Below, piece by piece: positions 6,861-14,314 of a DNA stretch of 30,299 nucleotides (positions are counted from its first letter, which is position 1; each line of letters starts with the position of its first letter). Where the stretch lies: positions 1 through 30,299 of the forward strand of contig JBDROX010000002.1 in assembly GCA_043809645.1 (NCBI GenBank), written 5' to 3'. The DNA comes from JBDROX01 sp043809645. GTDB lineage: Bacteria > Patescibacteriota > Patescibacteriia > Magasanikbacterales > UBA922. The notes beneath the pieces were generated by a model that saw only the letters and a list, made by a program, of their open reading frames with translations, did no database searches and had not been told where the DNA came from. Both the position numbers and the translations under genes were made by a program.

Positions 6861-6882
6861 GAGGATTTTTCCAAAAGTTGTA

Positions 6883-6910
6883 TTGACTAAAAATTCGTTG
6901 AGTACATTAT
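6883..6910 (+). promoter_or_regulatory. Promoter of the winged-helix gene
   Basis: TTGACT (6883-6888) and CATTAT (6905-6910) are 16 bases apart, back to back with the divergent promoter at 6831-6860. The start point would fall near 6917, so the transcript would carry almost no leader if the GTG at 6921 is used and about 19 bases if the ATG at 6936 is used. Confidence 0.45.
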
Positions 6911-6935
6911 TTTTCATTTCGTGAATGCGACAAGT

Positions 6936-7532
6936 ATGCTTGAACACCTATTTGGTTCAAAAACAAGGCTGAAACTATTGAAGACTTTTTTCCGAGAACA
7001 GGAAAGATCTTTTTATGTACGCGAGCTTACTCGTATTATTGACGCGCAGATCAACGCTATACGAAGGGAGCTTGAGCTTTTGGTCAAGTCTGGGTTAGTC
7101 CAGGAAACAGAGTCTCCAAGGAATATGAATAAGGCAAAAGCAGGCGCTTCACTAAGAAAATATTACAGAATTAACTCTGAGTCGATTTTATATCCAGAGA
7201 TGGATGCACTCCTTATAAAAGCACAGGCACTTGGACAGGAGGAGTTCATCGCAGATCTTCAGAAAAAAGCAGGAGATGTTCGTATGCTTGTTTTGAGCGG
7301 TATTTTTACCAATGACCCAGCTGCTCAGACTGATATTCTCATAGTTGGCGATGTCAAGGAGCGATCACTCGCGCAGCTCATAAAGAAGTACGAAAAAGAT
7401 TTTGGCTGCGATCTACGTTTCACAACAATGATCCTTGATGAGTTCTTTGATCGTAGACATATGATGGACAAGTTTTTGTATTCTATTTTTGAATCAAAGC
7501 ACATGAAGGTGGTAGACAAGCTAGACATCTAA
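6936..7532 (+). CDS. Winged-helix regulator with nucleotidyltransferase-like C-terminal domain
   Basis: A 198-residue protein. Residues 1-75 form a winged-helix DNA-binding domain: MLEHLFGSKTRLKLLKTF, FYVRELTRIIDAQINAIRRE as the recognition region, then LELLVKSGLVQE. After a Lys/Ala-rich linker, the C-terminal half (VLSGIFTND, DILIVGDV, CDLRFTTMILDEFFDR) resembles the minimal nucleotidyltransferase fold found in similar CPR regulators, with the catalytic Asp pattern only partly kept. I prefer the ATG at 6936 because related proteins begin Met-Leu-Glu. A GTG at 6921 would add five residues and sit next to the predicted transcription start. It overlaps nothing and is separated from the TsaB-like gene by one base, so the two are translationally linked. 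It is likely a regulator, possibly of the divergent operon (inference). Confidence 0.78.
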   Translation: MLEHLFGSKTRLKLLKTFFREQERSFYVRELTRIIDAQINAIRRELELLVKSGLVQETESPRNMNKAKAGASLRKYYRINSESILYPEMDALLIKAQALGQEEFIADLQKKAGDVRMLVLSGIFTNDPAAQTDILIVGDVKERSLAQLIKKYEKDFGCDLRFTTMILDEFFDRRHMMDKFLYSIFESKHMKVVDKLDI

Positions 7533-7533
7533 T

Positions 7534-7920
7534 ATGTATCTACTCATCGATACGTCCCAGAAAGAAGCAATTCATCTCGCTCTGTTTGATAAGAATGAAA
7601 TATTTGTAGCGAGTGTCCGGGCTCAGAATAGAGAGCTATTGGAATCAATCGATTCTTTTTTTGTTTCGAAAGATTTTGAAAAAGAACATTTGAAAGGTAT
7701 TGTGGTGGTAGTAGGTGAAGGAGGTTTTACATCCACACGTATTGCAGTGACTGTGGCAAACACATTTGGATACGCCCTCCAGATTTCACTTTTGGCTATT
7801 TCAAAAGAACAGTCCTTAGACCCACAGGCACTTATAGAACAGACACAGAGTCAGCCAGTTGGTCAATACATTTCTGCATCATATAGTGGAGAGCCAAATA
7901 TTACAAAGCCAAAGAAATAA
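7534..7920 (+). CDS. Truncated TsaB-like protein (t6A biosynthesis)
   Basis: TsaB is the non-catalytic, ASKHA-fold partner of TsaD in making t6A on tRNA. This 128-residue product covers the N-terminal lobe: MYLLIDTSQKEA, a LESIDSFF helix, then VVVGEGGFTSTRIAVTVAN, which corresponds to the GxGSFTGLRIG motif. The usual C-terminal lobe of a roughly 220-residue TsaB is missing, and the tail is short, polar and ends NITKPKK. It could be a minimal TsaB working with the TsaD at 1140-2258, or a related protein with lost function. It follows the winged-helix gene by one base and is followed by a strong terminator, so these two form a complete operon. The family call is fairly good; that it is functional is uncertain. 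Confidence 0.68.
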   Translation: MYLLIDTSQKEAIHLALFDKNEIFVASVRAQNRELLESIDSFFVSKDFEKEHLKGIVVVVGEGGFTSTRIAVTVANTFGYALQISLLAISKEQSLDPQALIEQTQSQPVGQYISASYSGEPNITKPKK

Positions 7921-7936
7921 TTTCCTAGAAAAATAT

Positions 7937-7969
7937 AAAGCCCTCTGACGCGATTGTCAGAGGGCTTTT
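7937..7969. terminator. Bidirectional intrinsic terminator
   Basis: AAAGCCCTCTGAC (7937-7949) and GTCAGAGGGCTTT (7956-7968) form a perfect 13-bp stem with a 6-base loop, with T and A runs at both ends. It lies between the convergent TsaB-like gene and cdsA and can serve both. Confidence 0.92.
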
Positions 7970-7988
7970 GAACTCCTTTGGTTCTGCT

Positions 7989-8855
7989 CTATTGAATCAC
8001 CTGGGTGACGTAGAGCAGGAACGGTGGGCCGACGAAGATGATACCATCGACGCGATCCAGAATTCCTCCGTGTCCTGGGATGAGAGACCCAGAATCTTTG
8101 ACTCCGTAGTGGCGCTTGAACCAAGACTCGACGAGGTCGCCGATCGGGCCGCAGATGCCGCTGATCATACCGAGTGCGAGTGCATGGAATGTTGATACAC
8201 CTGCGGGCTCCAGGTCGAGTAGTTTCATGGTGCCACAGGCAGTACAGGCCATGAGTATGGCTGCGAAGAATCCCGCGATGGTTCCCTCCCAGGTCTTCTT
8301 CGGTGAGATGCTCGGCGCGAACGCGTGTGTCTTCCAGCCTTTCTTCCTGAACGTGCTTCCTCCGAGGCCAGCACCTATGTCGGCGAAGACTGCAGAGGCC
8401 AGCATGAGTGTAAGGTAGAAGATTCCGTGTTCGAGCATGGTGATGAGTGGAATTGCAGATGGAAGCCAGACCAACCAACCGAATCCCATGAGTCCGATCG
8501 CTGCAATAGCGCGGCTCTTTGTTTGGTCTTGTGGTTTTTTGAGCCAGATCATACCCACCAGAGTTATCTGTATGAGTAGGCTCATGATGTTGTAGAGAGT
8601 TTGCTGTCCAAAGCCCCACGTGGGAATCCTCACACATAGATACCCAAGGATCATAGTATTTGTTTGCAGGAATGTGATCGTACCTCGTGGTTCGTATTCT
8701 GCTAGGGCTATTTTACTGTACTCATAACTTCCTAGTGCAACCGCCAGGAGGACAACTCCATCGATGGTTTCAGGTACATAGCCAACCAGCATGAGGAGTC
8801 CGAGCGCTCCCGCACCGAGGAGGAGACCCGAGACTACTTTTTGTTTTGAAGCCAT
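7989..8855 (-). CDS. cdsA: Phosphatidate cytidylyltransferase
   Basis: CdsA makes CDP-diacylglycerol from phosphatidate and CTP at the membrane, the branch point for phospholipid synthesis. The 288-residue protein is almost wholly hydrophobic, with about eight transmembrane segments. It has the family signature near the C-terminus: S-W-F-K-R, then VKDSGSLIPGHGGILDRVD (about residues 250-270) with the catalytic KD and DR-x-D residues, plus the SPKKTWEG segment earlier. The ATG has AAGGAG nine bases upstream. It follows pgsA by three bases on the same strand, so the two form a phospholipid operon. It is much more G+C-rich than neighbouring genes (8281-8340 has 37 G/C of 60), as pgsA is, which hints at a different origin. 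Firm call. Confidence 0.94.
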   Translation of the reverse strand: MASKQKVVSGLLLGAGALGLLMLVGYVPETIDGVVLLAVALGSYEYSKIALAEYEPRGTITFLQTNTMILGYLCVRIPTWGFGQQTLYNIMSLLIQITLVGMIWLKKPQDQTKSRAIAAIGLMGFGWLVWLPSAIPLITMLEHGIFYLTLMLASAVFADIGAGLGGSTFRKKGWKTHAFAPSISPKKTWEGTIAGFFAAILMACTACGTMKLLDLEPAGVSTFHALALGMISGICGPIGDLVESWFKRHYGVKDSGSLIPGHGGILDRVDGIIFVGPPFLLYVTQVIQ

Positions 8856-8858
8856 TGC

Positions 8859-9452
8859 TTATTTCTCCTTGGGCTCAGATGGCTCGTGGAACACACCTTC
8901 GCGTACACCGAAGCGGAGATAGTCAGCCCCAGCAATGAATGTCCAGAATGCGATGACTGCAACTACTACGGTTCCGATCGTGTGTGCGTCTAGGGCGGCT
9001 CCCTCCATCTTCATTGCGTGCAGGAGGGTCACAAGTGGAATGCTAATCGCCTGTAATAGCCCTTTAATTTTGCCGCTGCCTCGGGCTTGCAAGATAATGC
9101 CCTTGCTGGCAGCAAAGGTACGGGTGTAGGCAACACAGATGTCGCGGACGAATAGTATGCCGAACAGCCACCACGGAATCCAGCCTACGCCAACGAAAGA
9201 CAAGAACAGCAGGCCTCGAGAAAGCGAGTCGACCCATGGGTCGAACAGCTTACCAAAGGTCGTAACCACTCCATTCTTGCTCCGTGCGAACTTGCCGTCG
9301 ACAGCGTCGAGCAGCTCGTTAACGATCATGATCGCAAGGCAGGCCCAGAGCACTTCTGTTGTACCACTTGCTCCGATTTGGTGTAAGACGAGGAGTAGTG
9401 GCGTGAACACGAAGAGGCGTCCTCCTGTGATCTTATTTGCTGTCAGTTTCAA
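8859..9452 (-). CDS. pgsA: CDP-alcohol phosphatidyltransferase (PgsA-like)
   Basis: This enzyme family moves a phosphatidyl group from CDP-diacylglycerol to an alcohol, most likely glycerol 3-phosphate here, in the membrane. The 197-residue protein is polytopic and carries the motif DGKFARSKNGVVTTFGKLFD followed by PWVD (about residues 49-73). The canonical pattern is DG-x2-AR-x8-G-x3-D-x3-D; here nine residues separate AR from G, one more than usual. The start is a TTG at 9452: AAAGGAGG lies five bases before it, and the next upstream in-frame candidate (TTG at 9491) has no such site. It is cotranscribed with cdsA, which makes its substrate. The exact alcohol (glycerophosphate, inositol phosphate or other) cannot be settled by eye. 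Confidence 0.85.
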   Translation of the reverse strand: MKLTANKITGGRLFVFTPLLLVLHQIGASGTTEVLWACLAIMIVNELLDAVDGKFARSKNGVVTTFGKLFDPWVDSLSRGLLFLSFVGVGWIPWWLFGILFVRDICVAYTRTFAASKGIILQARGSGKIKGLLQAISIPLVTLLHAMKMEGAALDAHTIGTVVVAVIAFWTFIAGADYLRFGVREGVFHEPSEPKEK

Positions 9453-9498
9453 AACAACCTCCTTTGTTTGAGTCCGATCAGCTGAAAACAATAGCCGT

Positions 9499-9527
9499 GT
9501 TGTATCATGTTAGAACTATCCTGTCAA
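9499..9527 (-). promoter_or_regulatory. Promoter of the pgsA-cdsA operon
   Basis: On the minus strand a consensus TTGACA (9527-9522) and TACAAC (9504-9499) are 17 bases apart. The start would be near 9492, leaving about 40 bases of leader that end in the AAAGGAGG site before the TTG start of pgsA. Confidence 0.65.
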
Positions 9528-9538
9528 TGAGATTCGAA

Positions 9539-9567
9539 TCGACATATCTAGTATTTTCGATTATACT
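9539..9567 (+). promoter_or_regulatory. Promoter of the acylphosphatase gene
   Basis: TCGACA (9539-9544) and TATACT (9562-9567) are separated by 17 bases. The -10 box ends only ten bases before the ATG at 9578, so the mRNA would have a leader of three or four bases. It lies back to back with the pgsA promoter. Confidence 0.6.
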
Positions 9568-9577
9568 TGCAACCGTT

Positions 9578-9853
9578 ATGAAACAGCTTTTTTTGAAAAT
9601 TCATGGCAATGTACAAGGAGTCTTTTTCCGTGCTTCTGTAAAGAAAAAAGCAGATGAATTTGGTGCATGCGGGTGGATAAAAAATATGCCAGATGGAACA
9701 GTAGAAATCCTTGCAGAAGGGGAGGGGAATAGCTTGACAAAATTCAAAAAATGGTGTATTACTGGATCCTCACAGGCAAAGGTTGAAAAGGTGGAGGAAC
9801 AGTGGGAAGATGTGAAAAGAGGGTATTATGAGGAGTTCAAGATACACTATTAA
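9578..9853 (+). CDS. acyP: Acylphosphatase
   Basis: Acylphosphatases hydrolyse carboxyl-phosphate bonds such as in acetyl phosphate or carbamoyl phosphate. The 91-residue protein has the whole family pattern: HGNVQGVFFRASVKKKAD with catalytic Arg18, then GWIKNMPDGTVEI with catalytic Asn36, and the closing Y-x-x-F-K-I strand. Reading can continue upstream in frame to 9437, but that part overlaps the divergent pgsA start and both promoters and is not acylphosphatase-like, so I start at the ATG at 9578. The gene is expressed from its own promoter with nearly no leader. It is followed by an A/T-rich inverted repeat before the GT2 gene. Firm family call; the physiological substrate is unknown. Confidence 0.94.
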   Translation: MKQLFLKIHGNVQGVFFRASVKKKADEFGACGWIKNMPDGTVEILAEGEGNSLTKFKKWCITGSSQAKVEKVEEQWEDVKRGYYEEFKIHY

Positions 9854-9895
9854 TTTTCAATTTTCTCTTGTTGAAAATTCAGAAAATTGAAAATT
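9852..9895. repeat. A/T-rich inverted repeat after acyP
   Basis: AATTTTCAATTTTCT (9852-9866) and AGAAAATTGAAAATT (9881-9895) pair perfectly over 15 bp around a 14-base loop that itself contains a GAAAATTC copy. It has no G/C-rich stem and no clean T tract, so it is at best a weak terminator. It looks like a member of the short A/T repeat sequences also seen in tsaD. Confidence 0.7.
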
Positions 9896-9902
9896 TATTC
9901 CT

Positions 9903-11417
9903 ATGATAAGCGACTATACAAAATACAGAATCTTAGAAATTCTTCCTGGAGCGTCAATTTGGTTATCGCTTGTTTTAATGGGGATACTCTCCTTTGTGCG
10001 TCCGCTTTGGATGATATATTTTATAATTCTTTTTGATATCTATTGGGTTTTGAAAGTTGTGAATTATGTATTTTATCTCAGTATTGCATGGAGACGATTT
10101 CACAAGGTTCGCAGAATAGACTGGAAGGATAAACTTGCCCACGAGTTGACGAATACAGATGACAAGCGGCATGTCATCTTTCTCACTTTGTATAATGAGG
10201 AATGGCTGGTGGTAGAAGGCGCGATACAGAGTATTTGTGACAGTGTGTATGATAAGAGTAAATTTACGATAGTTATTGCTGGAGAGGGGCGCAAGAAAGA
10301 ACATTGTGTTGACATTTTTAAAAAAACAAAAAAACATTTTTCGAATTGTTTTGGAGAAATACTCTGCACTATTCATCCTGTTGACTTACCAAATGAAATT
10401 CCTGGAAAAGGGTCGAACCTGCATTATGCAGAGCAGGAAGTAAAAAAATACGTTGATGAAAAAGGATGGGACTATGTGAATGTGATTGCTACTATTTTTG
10501 ATATTGATACGGTGTGTCATGAACAGTACTTTGCATATCTGACATATCTCTTTTGTACGCATCCAAATCCCGGGAGAACTTCATTTCAGCCGATTGCCAT
10601 GTATAATAATAATATGTGGGAGTCACCGTCTATCCTCAGGATCATGTCTTTTGGAACTACATTCTGGATGATGACATCTCTCGCTCGTCAGGATGCTCTT
10701 GTTACTTTTTCTTCACACTCCATGAGTTTTCAAGCAATCGTTGATGCGGGATTTCATGAGAAGCGGATTGTGAGTGAAGACTCTCGCATTTTCTATCAAT
10801 GTCTTTTGGCGTATAATGGTGAGTACGAGGTCACACCAATGTATATGCCCGTGTCTATGGATACTGTTCGCGATGATGTGTGGTGGCAGAGTATGAAGAA
10901 TCTCTATCGCCAACAGAGACGTTGGGCTTGGGGCGTAGAACATGTCCCATTCCTTATCTGGGAATTCAAAAAGAAAGGAAAGAAGATTCCACTCTGGAAG
11001 AAGTTCAAGTGGGTTTTTATAGAATGGGAAGGGAAGTGGACCTGGAGTCTCGTAGCTCTGATCCTTACATTTCTCGGTCGTCTTCCTCTGTGGGTTGCGC
11101 CTGAGTCTGTGCGCCAAAGTGCACTGTTTTTCAATGCTCCACATACACTCGAAGTTCTCATGACCATGGCAATGGCTGGTCTTCTGGTCTCTGCAATATT
11201 TAGTCTTCCACTTCTCCCACGAAGACCAAAGAGTCAACCGAGGCACATGTATATCATTATGTTTTTTCAGTGGGCACTCCTGCCAATTTCAATGATATTT
11301 GTAAGCGCTATTCCAGCTATTGATGCCACTACCCACCTCATGTTTGGAAAATATCTTGGTTTTAATGTATCTCAGAAAAAGAGAAAGAGTATCGTCAACT
11401 CTGGAATCAAGAAATAA
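9903..11417 (+). CDS. Membrane glycosyltransferase, family 2
   Basis: A 504-residue processive-type GT2 for envelope polysaccharide or glycolipid. Two or three transmembrane segments at residues 15-70 are followed by a cytoplasmic GT-A domain: VIFLTLYNEEWLVVEGAI (nucleotide-binding start), FDID with D200/D202, SED for the acceptor/base region, and the QQRRW (Q337-W341) motif of the QxxRW type found in cellulose/hyaluronan synthase-like enzymes. At least three more membrane helices follow (about 375-395, 415-440, 450-475). The first domain differs from ordinary GT2s by a long loop with GEGRKKEHCVDIFKK. The DUF4012 gene starts 20 bases downstream on the same strand. No Shine-Dalgarno site is seen. 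Substrate and product are unknown. Confidence 0.85.
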   Translation: MISDYTKYRILEILPGASIWLSLVLMGILSFVRPLWMIYFIILFDIYWVLKVVNYVFYLSIAWRRFHKVRRIDWKDKLAHELTNTDDKRHVIFLTLYNEEWLVVEGAIQSICDSVYDKSKFTIVIAGEGRKKEHCVDIFKKTKKHFSNCFGEILCTIHPVDLPNEIPGKGSNLHYAEQEVKKYVDEKGWDYVNVIATIFDIDTVCHEQYFAYLTYLFCTHPNPGRTSFQPIAMYNNNMWESPSILRIMSFGTTFWMMTSLARQDALVTFSSHSMSFQAIVDAGFHEKRIVSEDSRIFYQCLLAYNGEYEVTPMYMPVSMDTVRDDVWWQSMKNLYRQQRRWAWGVEHVPFLIWEFKKKGKKIPLWKKFKWVFIEWEGKWTWSLVALILTFLGRLPLWVAPESVRQSALFFNAPHTLEVLMTMAMAGLLVSAIFSLPLLPRRPKSQPRHMYIIMFFQWALLPISMIFVSAIPAIDATTHLMFGKYLGFNVSQKKRKSIVNSGIKK

Positions 11418-11437
11418 TATTTTTTTATACTGTTTTT

Positions 11438-13015
11438 ATGACACATCAACAATTTGGTCAAGAGTCAATACATTCAAATCTGCCTCCACATATGCAATCA
11501 GCACAGCCTCACGAGCAGAATCAGAACCCACCTCAACCAAAGAAAAAAAAGCGTAAGAAATGGCCATATATCTTGATTATTATACTTGCATTACTTTTTG
11601 GTACAGCATTTCTTGGTTTTCGATTTTTAAAAAACATTACCCCAGGGCAGCTGGTAGAAAGTAATTTTGTTCAAGACACTATTGTCAAATTTTTGGGAGA
11701 AGAAAAGAGAGGTCTTGTTGAGATCATGCCACAGTTTCTTGGTTTTGCAGAGCCAAGAACATATCTTGTGCTTTTCCTCAATAATACAGAAATGAGACCT
11801 GGTGGTGGATTCATCGGAAGTTACGCTGTGGTGAGGGTGAACAAAGGACAAACTGAGATACTCAAAGTTGATGGTACAGAGAATTTAGATGCAGGTGCAC
11901 CAGGAACATGGAAAGTTGTTCCTCCTGAACCTATCACAGAACATCTCGGTATTGATCGTTGGTATTTTAGAGATAGTAATTGGTCTCCAGACTTCGTAGA
12001 AAGTGCGAAGAAAGCATTGGAGTTTTATAAGGCAGAGGGCGGCGTGGCAGCAGGTGAGATCGACACTGTTATTGCTCTGACTCCAACAGCACTTGAGAGA
12101 ATAATGGAAATTACTGGTTCATTTACTATTGAGGGTATATATCTCACACCAGAGACAGTTACAGAAAAGCTTGAGTATGAAGTAGAGTATGGGTATGTCA
12201 ATCGCGGTATTGAAAAAAAGGATAGAAAGGTAATTATCAAGACATTTTTTCTCGAACTTCTTGCTCATGCACGTGACACACTGTTTGATAATCTAGAAAA
12301 TTATGTTGTTGTTTTTGATGAGCTTATTGAGGAGCGGCATCTCATGGTATATAGCACTGATACTGCACTCCAGAAGGCTGCCGATGAACAGAATATGTCA
12401 GGGAGGCAATATACGGGTGCTGGCGATTATCTCATGTGGGTGGATGCAAATATGGCAGCACTCAAGACCGATCATGCGATGAAGCGTCATTTGACATATA
12501 CGATTACGCGTCGTCCTGCATCAGATGAGGGCGAAAAGGATTACTATATGGCTGCTGCAAATATGGAATACACCAACACAGGATCATTTGATTGGCGGAC
12601 CACCAGGTATAGAACATATGCACGTATTTTTGTTCCAGAGGATGCTGAACTCGTTTCTACTATTGGTGCTATGAAGGTGGGTGATTTAGGGGAAGAGCCT
12701 GTGGTAGGCCAAGGTATTGAGAACGGAAAGAAGTGGTTCGGTGCATTCATTTCTATAGAGCCAGGAGAAACAAAAACACTTCAGTTCATCTATAGATTAT
12801 CTCCAAAAGTGCAAAGGGAAATAGAAAAAGGTTCGTACACATTATTTGTTCAAAAGCAGCTTGGTACGATCGGTCACATCTTGACCACAGACCTTGAATT
12901 TGGTAAAACTATTACTAGTGCTGCTCCTGCAGAACCAAAGGGTGTTTGGGGAGATTCTCATTACGGATTTCAAACAGACCTTTCAGTAGATAGAGAATTT
13001 ACTATAGATTTATAA
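11438..13015 (+). CDS. DUF4012 membrane-anchored protein
   Basis: A 525-residue protein of the DUF4012 family, common in CPR bacteria and Gram-positives near glycosyltransferases; the function is unknown. The N-terminus is Gln/Pro-rich and then basic (PKKKKRKKWPY). One transmembrane helix spans about residues 43-63 (ILIIILALLFGTAFLGF), so the rest should be outside. The family hallmark LVLFLNNTEMRPGGGFIG lies at about 105-122, followed by DGTENLDAGAP and WYFRDSNWSPDF. Position in line with a GT2 upstream and MreB seven bases downstream suggests an envelope role. A TATACT box at 11426-11431 lies six bases before the ATG without a convincing -35. The family call is strong. Confidence 0.88.
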   Translation: MTHQQFGQESIHSNLPPHMQSAQPHEQNQNPPQPKKKKRKKWPYILIIILALLFGTAFLGFRFLKNITPGQLVESNFVQDTIVKFLGEEKRGLVEIMPQFLGFAEPRTYLVLFLNNTEMRPGGGFIGSYAVVRVNKGQTEILKVDGTENLDAGAPGTWKVVPPEPITEHLGIDRWYFRDSNWSPDFVESAKKALEFYKAEGGVAAGEIDTVIALTPTALERIMEITGSFTIEGIYLTPETVTEKLEYEVEYGYVNRGIEKKDRKVIIKTFFLELLAHARDTLFDNLENYVVVFDELIEERHLMVYSTDTALQKAADEQNMSGRQYTGAGDYLMWVDANMAALKTDHAMKRHLTYTITRRPASDEGEKDYYMAAANMEYTNTGSFDWRTTRYRTYARIFVPEDAELVSTIGAMKVGDLGEEPVVGQGIENGKKWFGAFISIEPGETKTLQFIYRLSPKVQREIEKGSYTLFVQKQLGTIGHILTTDLEFGKTITSAAPAEPKGVWGDSHYGFQTDLSVDREFTIDL

Positions 13016-13022
13016 AATTATC

Positions 13023-14030
13023 ATGCTTATAAAGAAAGTAGCTATTGATCTGGGTACTACGAATGTCCTCGTTCATGTCCCAAAGCGTGGTATTGTTATT
13101 AATGAACCATCTGTTGTTGCAATTTCTAAGGAAGACAGGAAAGTGTTGGCAGTAGGCGCTGAAGCGAAAGAAATGATCGGAAGAACACCAGAATCTATTA
13201 TCGCAGAAAGACCTCTCAAAGATGGTGTGATTGCGAATTACAGGACCACAGAAGCCATGCTTCGTTATTTTATAAACAAAGCGCTTGGTGGTATAAGACT
13301 TTTTCGTCCAGAGGTCATGGTGGCCGTGCCAGCAGGTATTACATCAACAGAGCGTCGCGCTGTGATTGATGCGTCTATGGCTGCTGGAGCACGGGCAGCA
13401 TATATTATCAAAGAACCTATTGTTGCTGCTATTGGAGCAGATATTCCTATTGGAAGTCCATCTGGTCACATGATCATCGATGTTGGTGGTGGAACTGCAG
13501 AAATCGCTGTCATTTCATTAGGTGGTATTGTCTCATGTGGCTCGGTTCGTATTGGTGGTACACGATTCGATACATCCATTGGTGAATATGTTCGTAGAAA
13601 GTTTGGTCTCGCAGTCGGGGAGCGCAGTGCAGAACAGGTAAAGATCAAGATCGGTTCTGCTATGTATATGGATCAACCATTATCTATGGATGTGAAGGGA
13701 AGAGACATGATTACAGGATTACCGAGGACTATTTTAGTCAATTCCAATGACGTGGCAGATGCGCTTCAACTTGATATGGAAGGACTTATCGATGCAATCA
13801 AGCAGGTACTTCGAGACACACCGCCAGAATTATCTGCTGATGTCATGGACAAAGGAATCATCATGTCTGGTGGATCAAGTCTTCTTCGAAATTTAGATGA
13901 GCTTGTGGCGCAGGCCACAGGTGTTCCGTGTTATGTGGCAGAAGATGCTCTCCTGTGCGTAGCAAAAGGAACAGGTATCGCATTGGAGAATTTGGAAAGT
14001 TATAAGAGAAGTATACTGGCAACAAAATAA
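13023..14030 (+). CDS. mreB: Rod shape-determining protein MreB (actin-like ATPase)
   Basis: MreB forms membrane-bound filaments that guide side-wall synthesis. The 335-residue protein is of normal family length. It has phosphate-1 AIDLGTTNVLVHVP (about residues 7-20), NEPSVVAI, the connect motif around VPAGITSTERRAVIDA, phosphate-2 DVGGGTAEIAVISLGG (about 158-173), GGTRFDTSIGEYVRRK and the adenosine motif IMSGGSSLLRNLDEL (about 279-293). It starts seven bases after the DUF4012 stop and is probably cotranscribed. No mreC or mreD lies in the window; the class B PBP at 26681 could be a functional partner elsewhere on the chromosome. A decayed transporter fragment follows it. Firm call. Confidence 0.95.
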   Translation: MLIKKVAIDLGTTNVLVHVPKRGIVINEPSVVAISKEDRKVLAVGAEAKEMIGRTPESIIAERPLKDGVIANYRTTEAMLRYFINKALGGIRLFRPEVMVAVPAGITSTERRAVIDASMAAGARAAYIIKEPIVAAIGADIPIGSPSGHMIIDVGGGTAEIAVISLGGIVSCGSVRIGGTRFDTSIGEYVRRKFGLAVGERSAEQVKIKIGSAMYMDQPLSMDVKGRDMITGLPRTILVNSNDVADALQLDMEGLIDAIKQVLRDTPPELSADVMDKGIIMSGGSSLLRNLDELVAQATGVPCYVAEDALLCVAKGTGIALENLESYKRSILATK

Positions 14031-14058
14031 TTACTAGTTCATATTCTGTGGTGAGTAA

Positions 14059-14304
14059 TCCGCCAACCGAACGTCATGGCCGTCGACCCACGAGAACATC
14101 GTGGTTGCTATTTATATCTATTACTATGACCTGAAGCGCGCCCTTGCGTCTCGGTCAACTGTGTACGAGATGATGTTTCTCATATCCACCATCTTTCTAG
14201 AGTGGATAATCCATGATAAGATATTATCAGGTGGGCAATAGGTTGGTGCAATCATCATACTGGTGGCGATAGCGAGTAATGAAAGGCAAAGGAGTGAGAC
14301 ATAA
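14059..14304 (+). pseudogene. Decayed C-terminal part of an EamA/DMT-type transporter
   Basis: The 284 bases between mreB and the next gene hold a readable remnant. In one frame, after a stop at 14056-14058, translation runs open for 60 codons, meets TAG at 14239-14241, and continues to TAA at 14302-14304. From 14101 it reads YIYYYDLKRALASRSTVYEM (starting at codon 6), then STIFLEWIIHDKILSGGQ, stop, VGAIIILVAIASNER. This fits the end of an EamA domain (y-ALKR-x-xAS, E-x-x-L-x-x-x-Q-x-xGA-x-LIL) residue for residue, with the stop where a hydrophobic residue should be. No start codon or N-terminal helices are present. It is therefore most likely a truncated, inactivated transporter gene. The alternative, a structured RNA, is less attractive. 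Confidence 0.6.
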
Positions 14305-14314
14305 TTTCTAGCCT

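Noticed and set aside
9437..9577. In-frame upstream extension of the acylphosphatase
   Set aside because: It covers the divergent pgsA ribosome-binding site and two back-to-back promoters, and the sequence is not acylphosphatase-like. The ATG at 9578 gives the normal family length.
14089..14105. CCACGA-GAACA-TCGTGG hairpin as a sign of an ncRNA between mreB and the GT4 gene
   Set aside because: The region is better explained as a decayed EamA gene, and a six-pair hairpin alone is weak evidence.
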